Source: Rickettsia typhi
GTDB taxonomy: Bacteria; Pseudomonadota; Gammaproteobacteria; Burkholderiales; Burkholderiaceae_C
NCBI GenBank assembly: GCA_943325485.2
Contig: CALPPP020000084.1
Span: 1 to 5,954 of the forward strand
Direction of reading: 5' to 3'
DNA length: 5,954 nucleotides
Position 1 is the first letter of the stretch; every line of letters starts with the position of its first letter. Of this stretch, positions 4,378 to 5,954 are shown in pieces. The translations under genes and the position numbers were made by a program. The notes below the pieces were generated by a model, which saw nothing but the letters and a program-made list of their open reading frames with translations, did no database searches and was not told the DNA's origin.

Positions 4378-5954
4378 TCAGGCTTTGAGCTGTTCAGCCA
4401 TGTGCACCCAATCCACCACCTCGTCGCTGGGTTGGTAGCCAGGCACCAAGCTTTGCAGCAAGCCACGAATCATGGGTACATCGTTGCTTTGAATTGCCAG
4501 GTTGATTTCATCCAAGTGAAGTTGCAGTACCTGCCAAGGCATGAACTCTTCATTCGCCTTCATGATGCGCGGGTGTTGTGTCCCTTGTGGGTTGTCACCA
4601 ATCAACAATTCCTCGAAGAGCTTTTCACCAGGGCGAAGTCCTGTGATGGCAATTTCAATATCGCCATCGGGGTGCTGCGCATCTTTCAAAACCAAGCCAG
4701 AGAGTTCCACCATGCGTTTGGCAAGGTCAAAAATGCGAACAGGCTGTCCCATGTCCAACACAAACACATCACCCCCCGTGCCCATGGCGCCTGCTTGAAT
4801 CACCAACTGTGCGGCTTCGGGAATGGTCATGAAGTAACGCGTGATATCCGCATGCGTCAAAGTGATGGGGCCACCGGACTTGATTTGGTCGCGAAACAGA
4901 GGTACCACAGAGCCGCTGGACCCCAACACATTGCCAAAGCGCACCATAGAAAAAGTGGTGGCGGCTTGAATTGAATGATGCTGGGCCAAAGCTTGCAAGA
5001 CCATCTCTGACAAGCGCTTGGAGGCCCCCATGACGTTGGTGGGTCGAACAGCTTTGTCGGTGCTGATCAACACAAAGTTATGCACGCCATGGCTTGCCGC
5101 AGCTTCTGCACATACACGGGTGCCAAGGACGTTGTTACGCACACCCTCGCTAGGGTTGTGCTCTACCAGCGGCACGTGCTTGTAGGCCGCTGCGTGGTAA
5201 ACCGTTTGCGGCTTCCACGTGGCCATGATGTCGTTCATTCGTACCGCATCACACACAGAGGCGAGCAAAGGTATCAGCTCAGTCGCCACGCCTTCAGCCG
5301 CGCGGTCAGCCAACAGCGTTTGCAGCTCTTGGTGGATTTGGTATAGCGCAAATTCACTCATGTCCACCAACAGCAACTGCAAAGGCTGGGTCAGAAGAAT
5401 TTGTCGGCTCAACTCGCTGCCAATGCTCCCCCCTGCGCCTGTCACCAACACCGTTTTTCCGTGGGTATTTCGGTTAAGCAAAAGACCGTTGGGCTTGACG
5501 GGCTCGCGGCCCAGTAAATCGTCGATGTCCAATTCACGCACATCGTTCAGCGTGATGCGGCCGGATGCAATATCGCCTAAACCTGGCAAGGTACGCACAG
5601 ATAATTTATAGGGGCTCAGGGATTGCAAAATTTCATGACGGCGCTGCCGAGAAACAGAAGGCAAAGCCAGCAGCACATCGGTGACGGGCATTTCAACCAA
5701 GACCTCGTCTAAGTCAGCGGGGTTAAAGATAGGCAAGCCATTGAGCACATTGCCATGCAATCTGTCGTCGTCATCCAAGAAGCCGACCACCCGCATCTCA
5801 AAGCTGTTTTCCATGCCCGATGCCAATTGCCGCCCTGCACTCCCCGCGCCATAAATCAGCACTTGCGGCAACTTGCTTTTGTTGATTTGACTCAGGTACA
5901 AACCACCCAACCAGACCCTTGCAAAAGCTCGCGAGGCTCCCACCAAAATCAACA
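4378..5954 (-). CDS. UDP-GlcNAc 4,6-dehydratase-like protein, WbpM/PglF/CapD family (partial, 5' end outside window)
   Basis: About 524 C-terminal residues are present, and the frame runs through the right edge. Family members are about 600-660 aa with four N-terminal membrane helices, so roughly 100-140 residues are missing. The visible start matches the end of the last helix and the cytoplasmic linker. Numbering from codon 5952, a first Rossmann-like region has IYGAGSAG (33-40). The catalytic SDR domain starts at TGAGGSIGSE (171-180). HAAAYKHVPLVE (253-264) precedes the active-site STDKAVRPTNVMGASK (297-312). This has the Thr298-Asp299-Lys300 triad and Met308 in place of the usual SDR tyrosine before Lys312, a hallmark of the WbpM/FlaA1 group. 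RFGNVLGSSGSV and GLRPGEKLFEELL are also diagnostic. Such enzymes remove water from UDP-GlcNAc, giving a 4-keto-6-deoxy sugar at the inner membrane. The SDR gene 30 nt downstream probably acts next. TTG at 5952 is internal, not a start. Confidence 0.93.
   Translation of the reverse strand, partial: LILVGASRAFARVWLGGLYLSQINKSKLPQVLIYGAGSAGRQLASGMENSFEMRVVGFLDDDDRLHGNVLNGLPIFNPADLDEVLVEMPVTDVLLALPSVSRQRRHEILQSLSPYKLSVRTLPGLGDIASGRITLNDVRELDIDDLLGREPVKPNGLLLNRNTHGKTVLVTGAGGSIGSELSRQILLTQPLQLLLVDMSEFALYQIHQELQTLLADRAAEGVATELIPLLASVCDAVRMNDIMATWKPQTVYHAAAYKHVPLVEHNPSEGVRNNVLGTRVCAEAAASHGVHNFVLISTDKAVRPTNVMGASKRLSEMVLQALAQHHSIQAATTFSMVRFGNVLGSSGSVVPLFRDQIKSGGPITLTHADITRYFMTIPEAAQLVIQAGAMGTGGDVFVLDMGQPVRIFDLAKRMVELSGLVLKDAQHPDGDIEIAITGLRPGEKLFEELLIGDNPQGTQHPRIMKANEEFMPWQVLQLHLDEINLAIQSNDVPMIRGLLQSLVPGYQPSDEVVDWVHMAEQLKA

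Noticed and set aside
4177..4974. 265-codon plus-strand open frame across the SDR and dehydratase genes
   Set aside because: It lies antisense to two genes with clear family motifs, its translation shows no domain, and it spans both genes and the gap between them. It is a codon-bias shadow.
5950..5952. Start codon of the dehydratase at 5952
   Set aside because: The codon is TTG, and the frame is open to the edge. The family needs membrane helices upstream, so this is an internal leucine.

Overview
The window looks like a chromosomal segment of a betaproteobacterium in the Burkholderiales, probably Comamonadaceae-like. This rests on protein style, moderately high GC, and the combination of a RodZ-like protein, an HEGLGS-type hydrolase and an RsuA. 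It is an impression from reading, not a database result. Gene density is high: no stretch over 100 bases lacks an explained feature, and nothing resembles a phage, plasmid, IS element or CRISPR array.

Bases 1-79 hold an intergenic palindromic repeat, cut by the left edge. It is built from two inverted copies of a 33-nt unit with conserved 10-nt flanks and a variable inner hairpin. Bases 92-1818 are a minus-strand run. In transcription order it holds a RodZ-like membrane-anchored HTH protein (1818-874), a tRNA-Leu(UAA) with encoded CCA (838-745), and a small acidic protein of unknown function (715-92) that begins 29 nt after the tRNA.

Bases 1819-1895 separate the RodZ-like gene from a divergent alpha/beta hydrolase (1896-2642, plus). 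This gap carries an 8-bp perfect inverted repeat that may be a shared operator or promoter element. The hydrolase converges on rsuA with a 4-bp stop-to-stop overlap.

Bases 2639-5954 form a compact minus-strand cluster: a WbpM/PglF-type nucleotide-sugar 4,6-dehydratase (5' end outside the window), a WbpV-like SDR 4-ketoreductase candidate, and rsuA (16S rRNA pseudouridine-516 synthase). The first two probably make a UDP-2-acetamido-2,6-dideoxyhexose (QuiNAc or FucNAc type) for O-antigen, capsule or glycan initiation. The rsuA ribosome binding site overlaps the SDR stop codon, which suggests that the housekeeping rRNA modifier is translationally coupled to the sugar genes. I found no clearly novel system. 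The most distinctive signals are the paired variable-hairpin repeat, the coupling of rsuA to the surface-sugar genes, and the divergent inverted repeat.
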